A DNA stretch of 37,636 bases from the IMG/VR virus record IMGVR_UViG_3300039149_000036, positions 1 to 37,636 of that record; one strand, given 5' to 3'. This stretch comes from a virus. Below the pieces are notes generated by a model. It saw only the letters and a program-made list of their open reading frames with translations. It did no database searches and was not told where the DNA came from. Below are positions 1 through 5,664 of the stretch, one piece after another; the stretch's first letter is position 1; each line of letters starts with the position of its first letter. A program made the translations under genes and the position numbers.

Positions 1-261
1 CCCATACCCGGCCCCGTCCCCGGCCCCATCCCCGGACCGCACCAGTAACGCCAACGCTACGTGCTGCTGCGCAGATGATAGCGCTAGCCGCTCACGCACG
101 GCAGGCCCAAGCGGCGATTGATCCAACCACAGCAGTTCGCCTTGCGGCAACGAGAGCAATGACTTGCCTATGTGGTCGAGGGCGCCGGCACAGGCGCCAC
201 ACCATATAGCCTGCTGCACATCGTCGCGGGTGATTATCCACTCCACGGTGCGGTCTCCCAT
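1..261 (-). CDS. Hypothetical protein, 3' end outside the window
   Basis: An open frame starts at an ATG at 261 and runs without a stop to the window edge (87 codons seen). The protein begins MGDRTVEWIITRDD, has a CGAC pair of cysteines around residue 22, and becomes a Gly/Asp/Ala-rich low-complexity tail. The start lies inside the last 28 bases of the upstream DUF6948-like gene in another frame, so the two are probably translationally coupled. I do not recognise a family. The Gly-rich end comes from a repetitive C-rich tract at the very start of the plus strand (1-40). Confidence 0.6.
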   Translation of the reverse strand, partial: MGDRTVEWIITRDDVQQAIWCGACAGALDHIGKSLLSLPQGELLWLDQSPLGPAVRERLALSSAQQHVALALLVRSGDGAGDGAGYG

Positions 262-521
262 TTTTCCACAGCCTCTCTGCTGGCCGGCAGTACGGCAGTA
301 ACGCCGTAAAAGGTGCCGGCAGGTGTCGCGTGACTAATGCGGCACTGGGCGCTAGGCCCGTGGCTGGCTAACCCCAAGACGCCACGCCGCGATACATCCC
401 AGGAGACGCACATCCGCACGTCACGGAGTTTAACGATCCGGGTCGCCTCGTCGTGGCTCTCCAGTTCGCCAAAAAACACGCCTCGCCATTCGGTCGTGAT
501 GACCACCTTCTGGCCTTCCAT
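234..521 (-). CDS. DUF6948-like small phage protein
   Basis: This 95-residue protein begins MEGQKVVITTEWRGVFFG and continues with a GELESHDEATRIVKLRDVRMC segment, split here for length (GELESHDEAT then RIVKLRDVRMC). This pattern matches my memory of DUF6948-type proteins, small phage proteins of unknown function found near early or accessory genes. An AGGAG Shine-Dalgarno site lies five bases before the ATG. The C-terminus (WETAPWSG) overlaps the start of the next minus-strand gene. A strong hairpin terminator sits between it and the tRNA-like element upstream, so it must be transcribed from a promoter just after 560, which I could not identify. Function unknown; family recognition moderate. 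Confidence 0.7.
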   Translation of the reverse strand: MEGQKVVITTEWRGVFFGELESHDEATRIVKLRDVRMCVSWDVSRRGVLGLASHGPSAQCRISHATPAGTFYGVTAVLPASREAVEKWETAPWSG

Positions 522-559
522 GATGTTCTCCTATCGCGGGTTGCGATTGAATGCGCATG

Positions 560-599
560 AAAACGCGGCCGGCGACGATACCCGCACGCCGCCGGCCGC
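560..599 (-). terminator. Intrinsic terminator, minus strand
   Basis: A perfect 10-base-pair GC stem (565-574 with 590-599) with a 15-base loop is followed on the minus strand by GTTTTC. This is a standard rho-independent shape. It would end transcripts coming from the integrase and tRNA-like element and insulate them from the DUF6948-like gene. The rest of 522-630 holds no gene I can see. Confidence 0.7.
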
Positions 600-630
600 A
601 TCGAGGAACGAACGAAACGCAGATCGCAAG

Positions 631-805
631 TGGCTCCGGCAGGAATCGAACCTGCGATGGATACTTTACTGTGCCTATTCATTCTGGCATTAGCACTATC
701 GCTTAGTTCACACGTGCTTGCGCAGTGCGGGCCCAATGCAAGGCCTGCCAGGGGAACACAACCGCCTCTGCATTGAGGCTGCGTATACCTTTCCGCCACG
801 GAGCC
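631..805 (-). tRNA. Interrupted tRNA-Leu-like gene (pseudo-tRNA or attachment remnant)
   Basis: On the minus strand, 631-655 is an unmistakable tRNA 3' end: T-arm GCAGG/TTCGATT/CCTGC, acceptor strand CGGAGCC, then A. The matching acceptor strand GGCTCCG lies at 805-799, followed by a leucine-type D-arm (TGGCGGAAAGGTATACGC) and an anticodon-position hairpin GCCTC-AATGCA-GAGGC. Two copies of GCAGG, at 750-746 and 655-651, bracket about 90 bases that do not belong to a tRNA. Removing the bases between them gives an 82-base class II tRNA. The anticodon loop has six bases and no U33, so decoding is doubtful. It starts five bases after the integrase stop codon. An intron, an insertion, or a decayed tRNA or attachment site are all possible. 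Confidence 0.45.
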
Positions 806-810
806 ATATA

Positions 811-1722
811 TCAAAACAGCCGAAGTTGCCGCCACTCGCTTAAACGGAACGTCGGCCGCGGCAGCCGATCGAGTTGGCCGTCGCCGATCACGCGTGGATC
901 GCAATAGTGCCGCTCGAACACTCCGCGGGTGTTGCCGAGGTGCCGGGAGCCGTCCCCGCCGTTGGCTTCGATCAACGAGCCGCTGGTCCGTCGGAGCTTG
1001 TGGAAGAGGCCACCGCGACCGCGGCCGTATCGAACGCCTGCCTGCCTCAGGATCCGCTTGAACGATCTGTACAAATACTGCTCGGTGAACGGCCACGGCC
1101 AGACGCGATCCCGCGACGGATCGTAGACCGAGGCGATCGCCGCCACCGACTGATCCGAGAGCCGGCAGAATTTCGGCCGGGCGTCTTTCTGGACCTCGGC
1201 CCGCAATACAAGGTACCGGTCGCTGAGCGATATGTCGGCCGGCCGGATCTGTAGGCTCGCCCCCACGCGGACCCCAGTCGTATACAACATCAGCAGAAGC
1301 GAAGGCCACCAGTACCTCCGCTCGACCCCGCAGCCATCGCAGATACAACCCCGTTGCATCCGGGCCACCGCCAGAATCCGCTCGATCTCGGCGACGGTCC
1401 ACGCCTCGGGAAGGGTGCGTCGCTCTTTGAGCTTGGGCACATGGCGGGGCAGCTCCGGCACCAGCCCATCCCCATGGGCCGCCCGCCAGAGGGTCAAGAG
1501 CATCCTGCGCTTGGAATTGACTGTAGCGGCAGAACGAGTCCGAAGCAGGTGGGCCAAAAACCGTTGGAGCAGGGTGTCCGAGAGACTGGACAATCGCGTC
1601 GGCTGTCCATGCCACGCATCCAGAAGCTGGACTACGACCGTGAGTTGCTCGATATAGCCACCCGAGATTCCCAGGTGCGCCGGAACATAGGTGGCGGTCA
1701 GATACTCCGCCAGGGTCCGCAT
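811..1722 (-). CDS. int: Tyrosine recombinase / phage integrase
   Basis: This 303-residue protein has the catalytic set of tyrosine recombinases: Arg152 in TTGVRVGASL, a probable Lys in EVQKDARPK near 179, the HKLRR box (His241, Arg244), His261 in SRHLGNT and the nucleophile Tyr273 in ERHYCDP. The N-terminal third looks like the usual SAM-like arm/core DNA-binding region. An unusual Cys-rich insert (CICDGCGVERRYWW, about 126-139) lies just before the Arg motif and may bind zinc. There is no clear Shine-Dalgarno site before the ATG. It should catalyse site-specific integration and excision. Two tRNA-derived sequences flank it, at 631-805 and 2479-2524, fitting a tRNA-targeting integrase. Confidence 0.92.
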   Translation of the reverse strand: MRTLAEYLTATYVPAHLGISGGYIEQLTVVVQLLDAWHGQPTRLSSLSDTLLQRFLAHLLRTRSAATVNSKRRMLLTLWRAAHGDGLVPELPRHVPKLKERRTLPEAWTVAEIERILAVARMQRGCICDGCGVERRYWWPSLLLMLYTTGVRVGASLQIRPADISLSDRYLVLRAEVQKDARPKFCRLSDQSVAAIASVYDPSRDRVWPWPFTEQYLYRSFKRILRQAGVRYGRGRGGLFHKLRRTSGSLIEANGGDGSRHLGNTRGVFERHYCDPRVIGDGQLDRLPRPTFRLSEWRQLRLF

Positions 1723-1813
1723 CGGGGTGTCCAGTCGCGTGACCGCGCCATCCGTGCAGATACTCGCTCCGTCTACTACTTACCGTAATTCCCACGACTA
1801 CGGGTGTCCACAG

Positions 1814-1871
1814 AAAAAGCCCCCGGCGTGGTTTACCACGGCTCCGTCGTGCGCAGTCGACCCGCGGGGGC
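1814..1871 (-). terminator. Intrinsic terminator between repressor and integrase
   Basis: Read on the minus strand, GCCCCCG (1871-1865) pairs perfectly with CGGGGGC (1825-1819) and is followed by TTTTT (1818-1814). Inside the loop a second perfect hairpin, CGTGGT-AA-ACCACG (1840-1827), would form. This stops repressor transcripts before the integrase. The integrase must therefore use its own promoter in 1723-1813, where I see no convincing -10/-35 pair. No gene is apparent in 1723-2006. Confidence 0.6.
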
Positions 1872-2006
1872 AACAAGGTGACGCTCAGGCTGCGAGGCTT
1901 GACGGAGCCAGCCATGGCCGATAATCCGGGTGAGTGGGTCGCACCCGTCGCCGCAGAGGCGGCTGAGAGTGCCAGTGATTAAGTACACTGGCGATTATCC
2001 ACAAAA

Positions 2007-2288
2007 TTAACTATTCGTCAAGGCGAGATCGGCCGAATTCTCAGATTTTTTCGGTCGTTTAGCGGAGCGATTGACGAAAAGCTTTGCGGGGGCAATACTT
2101 AGGGCTTCAGAAAAAAGTGCGATAGTTTTCAGAATCGGCGATCGCTTACCATTTTCAATCGCACTCAAGTAGCCTTGTCCGATTTCCATTCGTTGCGCCA
2201 ACTCCTGTTGCGTCAGCCCGAGTTCGATACGTCGCTCCCGGACGTTGCGGCTAAACACGCGAATCAATTGCTCTGGTTGCATGACCAT
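2007..2288 (-). CDS. Cro/CI-type (XRE) helix-turn-helix repressor
   Basis: This 93-residue DNA-binding protein has a classic XRE helix-turn-helix at about residues 24-50: LGLTQQELAQRMEIGQGYLS followed by AIENGKRSP. The remainder is a short helix and a basic, Ser-rich tail with no S24 peptidase domain, so it would be removed by means other than RecA self-cleavage. A longer frame from a TTG at 2303 is possible, but the -10 box of the gene's own promoter lies across it, so the ATG at 2288 (or 2282) is the likely start. Its position opposite the rightward operon suggests it is the lysogeny or immunity repressor; binding to the palindromes at 3039-3053 or 2304-2314 is inference. Confidence 0.88.
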   Translation of the reverse strand: MVMQPEQLIRVFSRNVRERRIELGLTQQELAQRMEIGQGYLSAIENGKRSPILKTIALFSEALSIAPAKLFVNRSAKRPKKSENSADLALTNS

Positions 2289-2294
2289 GGCTCC

Positions 2295-2323
2295 ATTATA
2301 CAATCCGTTGGATAGTCTGTAAA
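2295..2323 (-). promoter_or_regulatory. Repressor promoter, leaderless
   Basis: On the minus strand TTTACA (2323-2318), a 17-base spacer and a perfect TATAAT (2300-2295) are followed after six bases by the repressor ATG. Transcription should begin at or next to the start codon. The spacer contains an inverted repeat, ATCC-AAC-GGAT (2314-2304), a candidate operator for autoregulation. Confidence 0.75.
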
Positions 2324-2328
2324 GGAGA

Positions 2329-2474
2329 ATCGGGAGCCTGTACTGGGCTCACTGACGCGGCCTGCGGTCCTCGCGGATGACGCGGACTCCCGATCCCCAA
2401 ATCCGATCAGGGCAGTTTCCGCGACGTCATAGCTGGCCGCCCGGCCCTTACGGATTACCGGCTACCCTGATCGG
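2329..2474. repeat. Nested inverted repeats beside the attachment site
   Basis: Two perfect inverted repeats lie between the repressor promoter and the tRNA-Val half: ATCGGGAG (2329-2336) with CTCCCGAT (2387-2394), and CCGATCAGGG (2403-2412) with CCCTGATCGG (2465-2474). They could be arm-type integrase or excisionase sites, or replication-related sites. No gene is seen between 2324 and 2478. Confidence 0.45.
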
Positions 2475-2478
2475 CAAG

Positions 2479-2524
2479 TGGGCGATACTGGGCTCGAACC
2501 AGTGACCCCTAGCTTGTCGAGCTA
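2479..2524 (-). other. attP: tRNA-Val 3' half, likely attP core
   Basis: On the minus strand this is the 3' half of a tRNA-Val(GAC): anticodon loop TCGACAA (2520-2514), stem strand GCTAG, variable GGGTC, T-arm ACTGG/TTCGAGC/CCAGT, acceptor strand ATCGCCC and discriminator A (2479). Similarity stops at the anticodon arm; the complementary GGGCGAT and a normal D-arm are absent upstream. Phage that integrate into tRNA genes carry exactly such a fragment, from the anticodon loop or T-loop to the 3' end, so that integration restores the host gene. The integrase lies about 760 bases away. Confidence 0.6.
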
Positions 2525-2588
2525 CTCAACCCTGCAAGTGGGGACTACCGAGAGCCAGGAAGTCTGAGAGAAGGTGCGGATCGGGGCG

Positions 2589-2702
2589 CTAATCGTCCTC
2601 GCCCCGCGGCCCGAAGAAGAGTAGGTACAGGTGCCAGAAGAGCGTCACGAGGTTCGCCAGCAGCCAGAGTATGGCGGCCCACCATTGCCATTCCCATTGC
2701 AT
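2589..2702 (-). CDS. 37-residue single-span membrane protein
   Basis: A short frame from an ATG at 2702 encodes MQWEWQWWAAILWLLANLV followed by TLFWHLYLLFFGPRGEDD. It is a Trp-rich N-terminus, one hydrophobic segment (about residues 9-31) and an acidic tail. GGAGG lies eight bases before the start, which supports translation. Unknown function; it could be a lysis helper, a superinfection-exclusion peptide or a toxin. Lies in the same direction as the gene at 2829-2933. Confidence 0.6.
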   Translation of the reverse strand: MQWEWQWWAAILWLLANLVTLFWHLYLLFFGPRGEDD

Positions 2703-2828
2703 GGTCGCGTCCTCCGCGGCGCCAGGCGATAGAGTCAGGCGGCCGATCGTAGCAGCCGCCCCGGCGCCCTGCCTTTAGTATGGCCGCTGATCGGCGCCAT
2801 GTGAAGGGCAGCGTTGCATAGCGGGCCC

Positions 2829-2933
2829 TCACATGACGTAAGTTCTGATCGCCGCAGCTAGGCATATCAGCAGGACTACGACCCCGCAGAATATCCAGAA
2901 TCCGAAATCGCGGCGTGGGAACAAGAGGCTCAT
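2829..2933 (-). CDS. 34-residue single-span membrane protein
   Basis: The frame encodes MSLLFPRRDFGFWIFCGVVV then LLICLAAAIRTYVM: a short basic N-terminus and a single hydrophobic helix to the end. A GGGTGGT stretch just before the ATG could serve as a ribosome site. It is divergent from the rightward operon and upstream of the other tiny membrane gene at 2589-2702; a bicistronic minus-strand message is possible. No known family recognised. Confidence 0.5.
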   Translation of the reverse strand: MSLLFPRRDFGFWIFCGVVVLLICLAAAIRTYVM

Positions 2934-2973
2934 ACCACCCACTCGTAGGGCTGCCCGGAAAGTTTTTTGGGCC

Positions 2974-2991
2974 GTTTTCCCCGAGGAAAAC
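2974..2991. repeat. Perfect 7-bp inverted repeat GTTTTCC-CCGA-GGAAAAC
   Basis: A compact palindrome with a four-base centre lies about 45 bases upstream of the -35 box of the rightward promoter and about 40 bases upstream of the minus-strand gene at 2933. It could be a regulator binding site for either direction or an RNA hairpin. It is not followed by a T-run on the plus strand. Confidence 0.4.
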
Positions 2992-3033
2992 CGCCTATTC
3001 ACCAACTATTTCGTCAACTTATAGAAAAGGCCC

Positions 3034-3061
3034 TTGACATAAGCGTAGCTTATGCTATAAT
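3034..3061 (+). promoter_or_regulatory. Rightward promoter with embedded operator
   Basis: Consensus TTGACA (3034-3039), a 16-base spacer and consensus TATAAT (3056-3061). The spacer holds a perfect palindrome ATAAGC-GTA-GCTTAT (3039-3053), an ideal site for the dimeric repressor to block RNA polymerase. The first gene's ATG is eight bases after the -10 box, so the mRNA would be leaderless or nearly so. This is the only strong rightward promoter I see ahead of the long plus-strand gene series. Confidence 0.85.
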
Positions 3062-3069
3062 ATTACGGC

Positions 3070-3741
3070 ATGAAGAGGCTGCAATGGAATGCGGGCGACC
3101 TGGTGTTCTTTTCCGGGCGATCGTTCGTCTCCCGGGTGATTCGACTGCGCACCTGTTCGCGATTCTCGCACGTGGGGATCGTGGCCCCGCTCGCGCACGA
3201 CGTGATAGCCCGACGGTTTCTACTCGGCCATCAGTATATCGCGCACCGGATTTTAGAGGACTGGGACGAGCGGCCGCTGCTATTCGAGTCGACCACCCTG
3301 GGCGTGCGGCCTTGCGAGATCGCCGGCCGCCGGATTGAGGGTCTCCAGGCCCACGACCCCGACCGGCTGATCGACGAATATGACGGTCGCGTCTACCGGA
3401 TGTCCCTGCGGCCCTGCTGGGCGCTGAGCGTCCAGGAAACGCTGGACCTGGCGTGGTACCTGATCTCCAACATTGGGCGCCGGTACGACACGGGCGGCGC
3501 GCTGCTGGCCGGTACCCGACTGCTGAAACACCTATTGACCTTCCGGGCCTCCGACCGCCGGACCGTGTTCTGCAACGAACTGGTCGGCGTGGCCCTCCAG
3601 GCGGCCTACCGTCACGAGATCAAGCGGGCCCGCAACCACCCGTTGCACCGCTCCCGATTCCATCCCGGCCGGATGCACCCGGGGTCGTTTGCGAGGTGGG
3701 CCCGAAAAAACCTGTACGAGCCCCTGGAGCGAATCAAGTGA
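3070..3741 (+). CDS. YiiX-like permuted papain-fold hydrolase
   Basis: This 223-residue protein has the circularly permuted NlpC/P60 (YaeF/YiiX, DUF830) pattern: GDLVFF at 9-14, the His in SRFSHVGIVAP (His34), an acidic residue in LLFESTT (Glu73), and the C-terminal nucleophile in TVFCNELVG (Cys168). No signal peptide is visible. Relatives cleave amide or thioester bonds in peptides, lipids or cell-wall material. It is the first gene after the repressed rightward promoter and starts eight bases from the -10 box, so it would be among the first products made after induction. A role in lysis or in modifying a host envelope component is inference. Confidence 0.75.
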   Translation: MKRLQWNAGDLVFFSGRSFVSRVIRLRTCSRFSHVGIVAPLAHDVIARRFLLGHQYIAHRILEDWDERPLLFESTTLGVRPCEIAGRRIEGLQAHDPDRLIDEYDGRVYRMSLRPCWALSVQETLDLAWYLISNIGRRYDTGGALLAGTRLLKHLLTFRASDRRTVFCNELVGVALQAAYRHEIKRARNHPLHRSRFHPGRMHPGSFARWARKNLYEPLERIK

Positions 3742-3756
3742 CTCGATGGTGCGAAT

Positions 3757-3954
3757 ATGGCGGCACGAATCAATGAAGTCCGCGACTGGGGAGAGTGCCG
3801 GCGTTGCTCGCAACCGTGCGATCGCCGCGAAATGGTCGAGGAACTGTGTCTCGATTGTCAGGACGCGCCGGACCACCACGCGGCCCGCGGGAGTTCCCAC
3901 TACGGAGAACGATTGGAACACGGTTTTCTGATGATGGGCGAAGATGAGGAGTAG
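3757..3954 (+). CDS. Small zinc-finger-like protein
   Basis: The 65-residue product has a treble-clef-like or ribbon cysteine set, CRRCSQPC then CLDC (about residues 14-34), followed by an acidic, Met-rich tail ending GEDEE. Its last codons (GATGAGGAGTAG) double as the Shine-Dalgarno site of the next gene. Probably a small regulatory or nucleic-acid-binding phage protein; family not recognised. Confidence 0.6.
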   Translation: MAARINEVRDWGECRRCSQPCDRREMVEELCLDCQDAPDHHAARGSSHYGERLEHGFLMMGEDEE

Positions 3955-3957
3955 ACG

Positions 3958-4143
3958 ATGCCGGCGAATAAGGCCGTCACGTTCTCGAAAGAATTGAGCG
4001 CGCGTATCCTTGAGAACTATGCCCGCGATTTCGGAGACCTCGGGCAGGATTCACACAAGCGGTTTCGCTTGGTTGATATTCTGTTTCACCAAACGGGCGC
4101 CGTATCGTGCGTGTTCGAGCCCATCCCGCAGGATGAGGAGTAG
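3958..4143 (+). CDS. Hypothetical 61-residue protein
   Basis: Begins MPANKAVTFSKELSARIL and ends with PQDEE. It is mixed helical, without cysteine pairs or membrane segments. A strong GAGGAG ribosome site, encoded within the previous gene's end, lies in front of the ATG. The same GATGAGGAGTAG sequence ends this gene and primes the next one. No recognisable family. Confidence 0.6.
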   Translation: MPANKAVTFSKELSARILENYARDFGDLGQDSHKRFRLVDILFHQTGAVSCVFEPIPQDEE

Positions 4144-4146
4144 GTG

Positions 4147-4371
4147 ATGGCGATGGTGAGCGTGACGCTAACGCCGGACGAAGTTCGCGAGGCGCTGGAC
4201 CATTGGCTACGCTCCTGCAGCGGCAAGATGCCTGACGGCTTCGGCGCTTGCTTCGAGGCAGTGTCGGTCACCTACGTGGGCGGCGGGATGGAAGGTGTTC
4301 GCTGCAATTTCGAGGAGGCCTCTCGCCAGAAACAACCCCACAACCTAACCTCCCCGCAGGATGAGGAGTAG
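4147..4371 (+). CDS. Hypothetical 74-residue protein
   Basis: Begins MAMVSVTLTPDEVREALDHW, a pattern of a beta strand followed by a TPDEV helix that is common in small phage proteins, and ends SPQDEE. The GAGGAG site in the preceding gene's last codons sits before the ATG. A second Met two codons in is an alternative start. It is the third gene in a row to end in DEE-stop. Function unknown. Confidence 0.6.
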   Translation: MAMVSVTLTPDEVREALDHWLRSCSGKMPDGFGACFEAVSVTYVGGGMEGVRCNFEEASRQKQPHNLTSPQDEE

Positions 4372-4374
4372 ACG

Positions 4375-4479
4375 ATGGGCCTATCGCTCAACCCGGGGCC
4401 GCAGATTCCGACGGAATGGTTTCTGGCCGGAATCCTGTTGCTGCTACTGATGGGGCTGGTGGTGGCGCTGGCATTGTGA
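4375..4479 (+). CDS. 34-residue membrane peptide
   Basis: A short frame after the third GAGGAG site encodes MGLSLNPGPQIPTEW followed by a continuous hydrophobic stretch (about residues 15-34) to the stop. The ribosome site GATGAGGAGTAGACG is identical in layout to those of its neighbours, which supports it being real. Single-span peptides of this size in phage operons are often lysis- or envelope-related; no direct evidence here. Confidence 0.55.
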   Translation: MGLSLNPGPQIPTEWFLAGILLLLLMGLVVALAL

Positions 4480-4506
4480 ACGAATGACTTGACAAGGAGA
4501 CAGACG

Positions 4507-4824
4507 ATGACGGAGACAGATGGGCCGGTAGTGACCGGCAGGACGATCGAACTGCGGCGCGGCGTCGCGCGCCGGCAGCGGAGAGACATGGGGCTGACGC
4601 TCGGCAACGTGCGGTCGATCCTATTGGATATGGGCTCAGCCGGCATGCTAGACGGTCGCACATGCGAGGCGGTGGCGGCCGACGTGTTGGAACAACTACA
4701 GTCCCAAAACCAAAGTGCCTTTCTGGAGGCGGCCGGAAACACCGACTTCGACTGGGACGCCTTTATGGAGTTCCTGGAACGGCTCATCGAGATCCTGATG
4801 GTACTCCTGCCGATATTTCTATAG
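4507..4824 (+). CDS. Hypothetical 105-residue protein
   Basis: AAGGAG lies eight bases before the ATG at 4507, which is preferred to an upstream TTG. The protein is mostly helical (RRDMGLTLGNVRSILLDMG; VAADVLEQLQSQNQSAFLEA) and ends with an amphipathic to hydrophobic stretch FLERLIEILMVLLPIFL that could contact a membrane. No family recognised. The downstream start follows its stop within eight bases. Confidence 0.6.
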   Translation: MTETDGPVVTGRTIELRRGVARRQRRDMGLTLGNVRSILLDMGSAGMLDGRTCEAVAADVLEQLQSQNQSAFLEAAGNTDFDWDAFMEFLERLIEILMVLLPIFL

Positions 4825-4832
4825 GAGGTCGG

Positions 4833-4952
4833 ATGATGCCTGAATGGAACAGCTATCTCGGCTGCTGGGTGGTGCGACTGACGTTGCACTGCGATCCCGC
4901 GTGCTCAGATCGGACAGATGGGAAATTCTGGCGGGAGGGCCAGCCGGCATGA
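4833..4952 (+). CDS. Hypothetical 39-residue protein
   Basis: The frame begins MMPEWNSYLGCWVVRLTLHC and ends FWREGQPA. An ATAGGAGG ribosome site that overlaps the previous stop codon lies just before the double ATG, and the stop overlaps the next gene's ATG (ATGA). This spacing on both sides is good evidence for translation. It contains three cysteines and an aromatic N-terminus. Function unknown. Confidence 0.55.
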   Translation: MMPEWNSYLGCWVVRLTLHCDPACSDRTDGKFWREGQPA

Positions 4953-5662
4953 AACGACACGAAATCGTCATGGCTGCCGGCCTGACCGGCTTGATCCTGC
5001 TGGCCCTCTCGGCGATCCTCCGGGGCGCCGAACCGGCTCCCGTCTTCATCGACGGGCCGGCGACGGCGGAAGTCGGCGAACTGGTGACGTTGCGGGCGGT
5101 TGCCGATGGAGCCCTCCAGTACGCCTGGGACGCCGATCCCGACACGCTCGACTTTGCCGTCGATTCATCCGGGGCCGTGGCCTACTTTTCACGACGCGCA
5201 TCCGCCGGACCGGGCGAGGTGTCGTTCGATTTGGCGGTCGTGGACGTTGATGGAAAACTGCACCTGGTTGAACATACGATGACGATCGGCGAGGGGGACG
5301 ATCCGCCGGACCCTCCGCCGCCGCCACCGCCGCCCCCCGAACCCGGCACGCGGTGGCTGATACTCTTGCGAGAATCCTCGAATCAGACCAACAAGCTGGG
5401 GCCGCTGGAACACAGTACGCTGCTGCGGGATTATCTGCGGAAGAACGGGCACCCCCCGATGTTAGTTCGGGACCCGAACGAAAAGGACCCGTGGATTCCG
5501 GGGTATCTGAAGGTTGTGAGGGAGGCCGGTGCTACGATCCCGAGACTGCTCATCGTCGCGCCGCCAGCCGATGGTGGTGGCGTCGGTAAGGTACTTTCCA
5601 ACACGCCACCGCCGACAACGGACGAGGCGGCGATCGAACTGCTGCAGGAACACGGAGGGTAA
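4949..5662 (+). CDS. Exported or anchored protein with Ig/PKD-like domain and Pro linker
   Basis: This 237-residue protein has a signal or anchor segment (MKRHEIVMAAGLTGLILLAL), a beta-rich PKD/Ig-like domain (about 35-115), a run of nine or more prolines near 125-133, and a mixed alpha/beta C-terminal domain (TRWLILLRESS; LRDYLRKNGHPPMLV). The C-terminal part resembles small repeat-adjacent domains in planctomycete proteins as I remember them, where it precedes protease genes. The gene overlaps its upstream neighbour by ATGA and ends two bases before the papain-like gene. The pairing suggests an envelope-located complex with that protease. A longer frame upstream is rejected because the 4833-4952 gene lies there. 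Confidence 0.6.
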   Translation: MKRHEIVMAAGLTGLILLALSAILRGAEPAPVFIDGPATAEVGELVTLRAVADGALQYAWDADPDTLDFAVDSSGAVAYFSRRASAGPGEVSFDLAVVDVDGKLHLVEHTMTIGEGDDPPDPPPPPPPPPEPGTRWLILLRESSNQTNKLGPLEHSTLLRDYLRKNGHPPMLVRDPNEKDPWIPGYLKVVREAGATIPRLLIVAPPADGGGVGKVLSNTPPPTTDEAAIELLQEHGG

Positions 5663-5664
5663 TC

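Noticed and set aside
661-730. Possible intact tRNA-Ser(GCT) using the AGTGCTAA loop upstream of the 631-660 T-arm
   Set aside because: No 5' acceptor strand matching CGGAGCC lies at the right distance and the anticodon stem does not pair.
368-1915. A 515-codon open frame on the minus strand over the integrase
   Set aside because: It is out of frame with the motif-complete tyrosine recombinase and reads as Arg/Ser-rich nonsense, as expected for a shadow frame in GC-rich DNA.
2590-2600. GGGCGAGG on the minus strand as the 5' acceptor of the tRNA-Val half
   Set aside because: It pairs at six of seven positions, but it lies within a small protein frame about 120 bases away and no D-arm follows.
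2545-2865. A 106-codon minus-strand frame
   Set aside because: Arg/Pro-rich shadow; the two short membrane-protein frames in the same stretch have better start signals and realistic composition.
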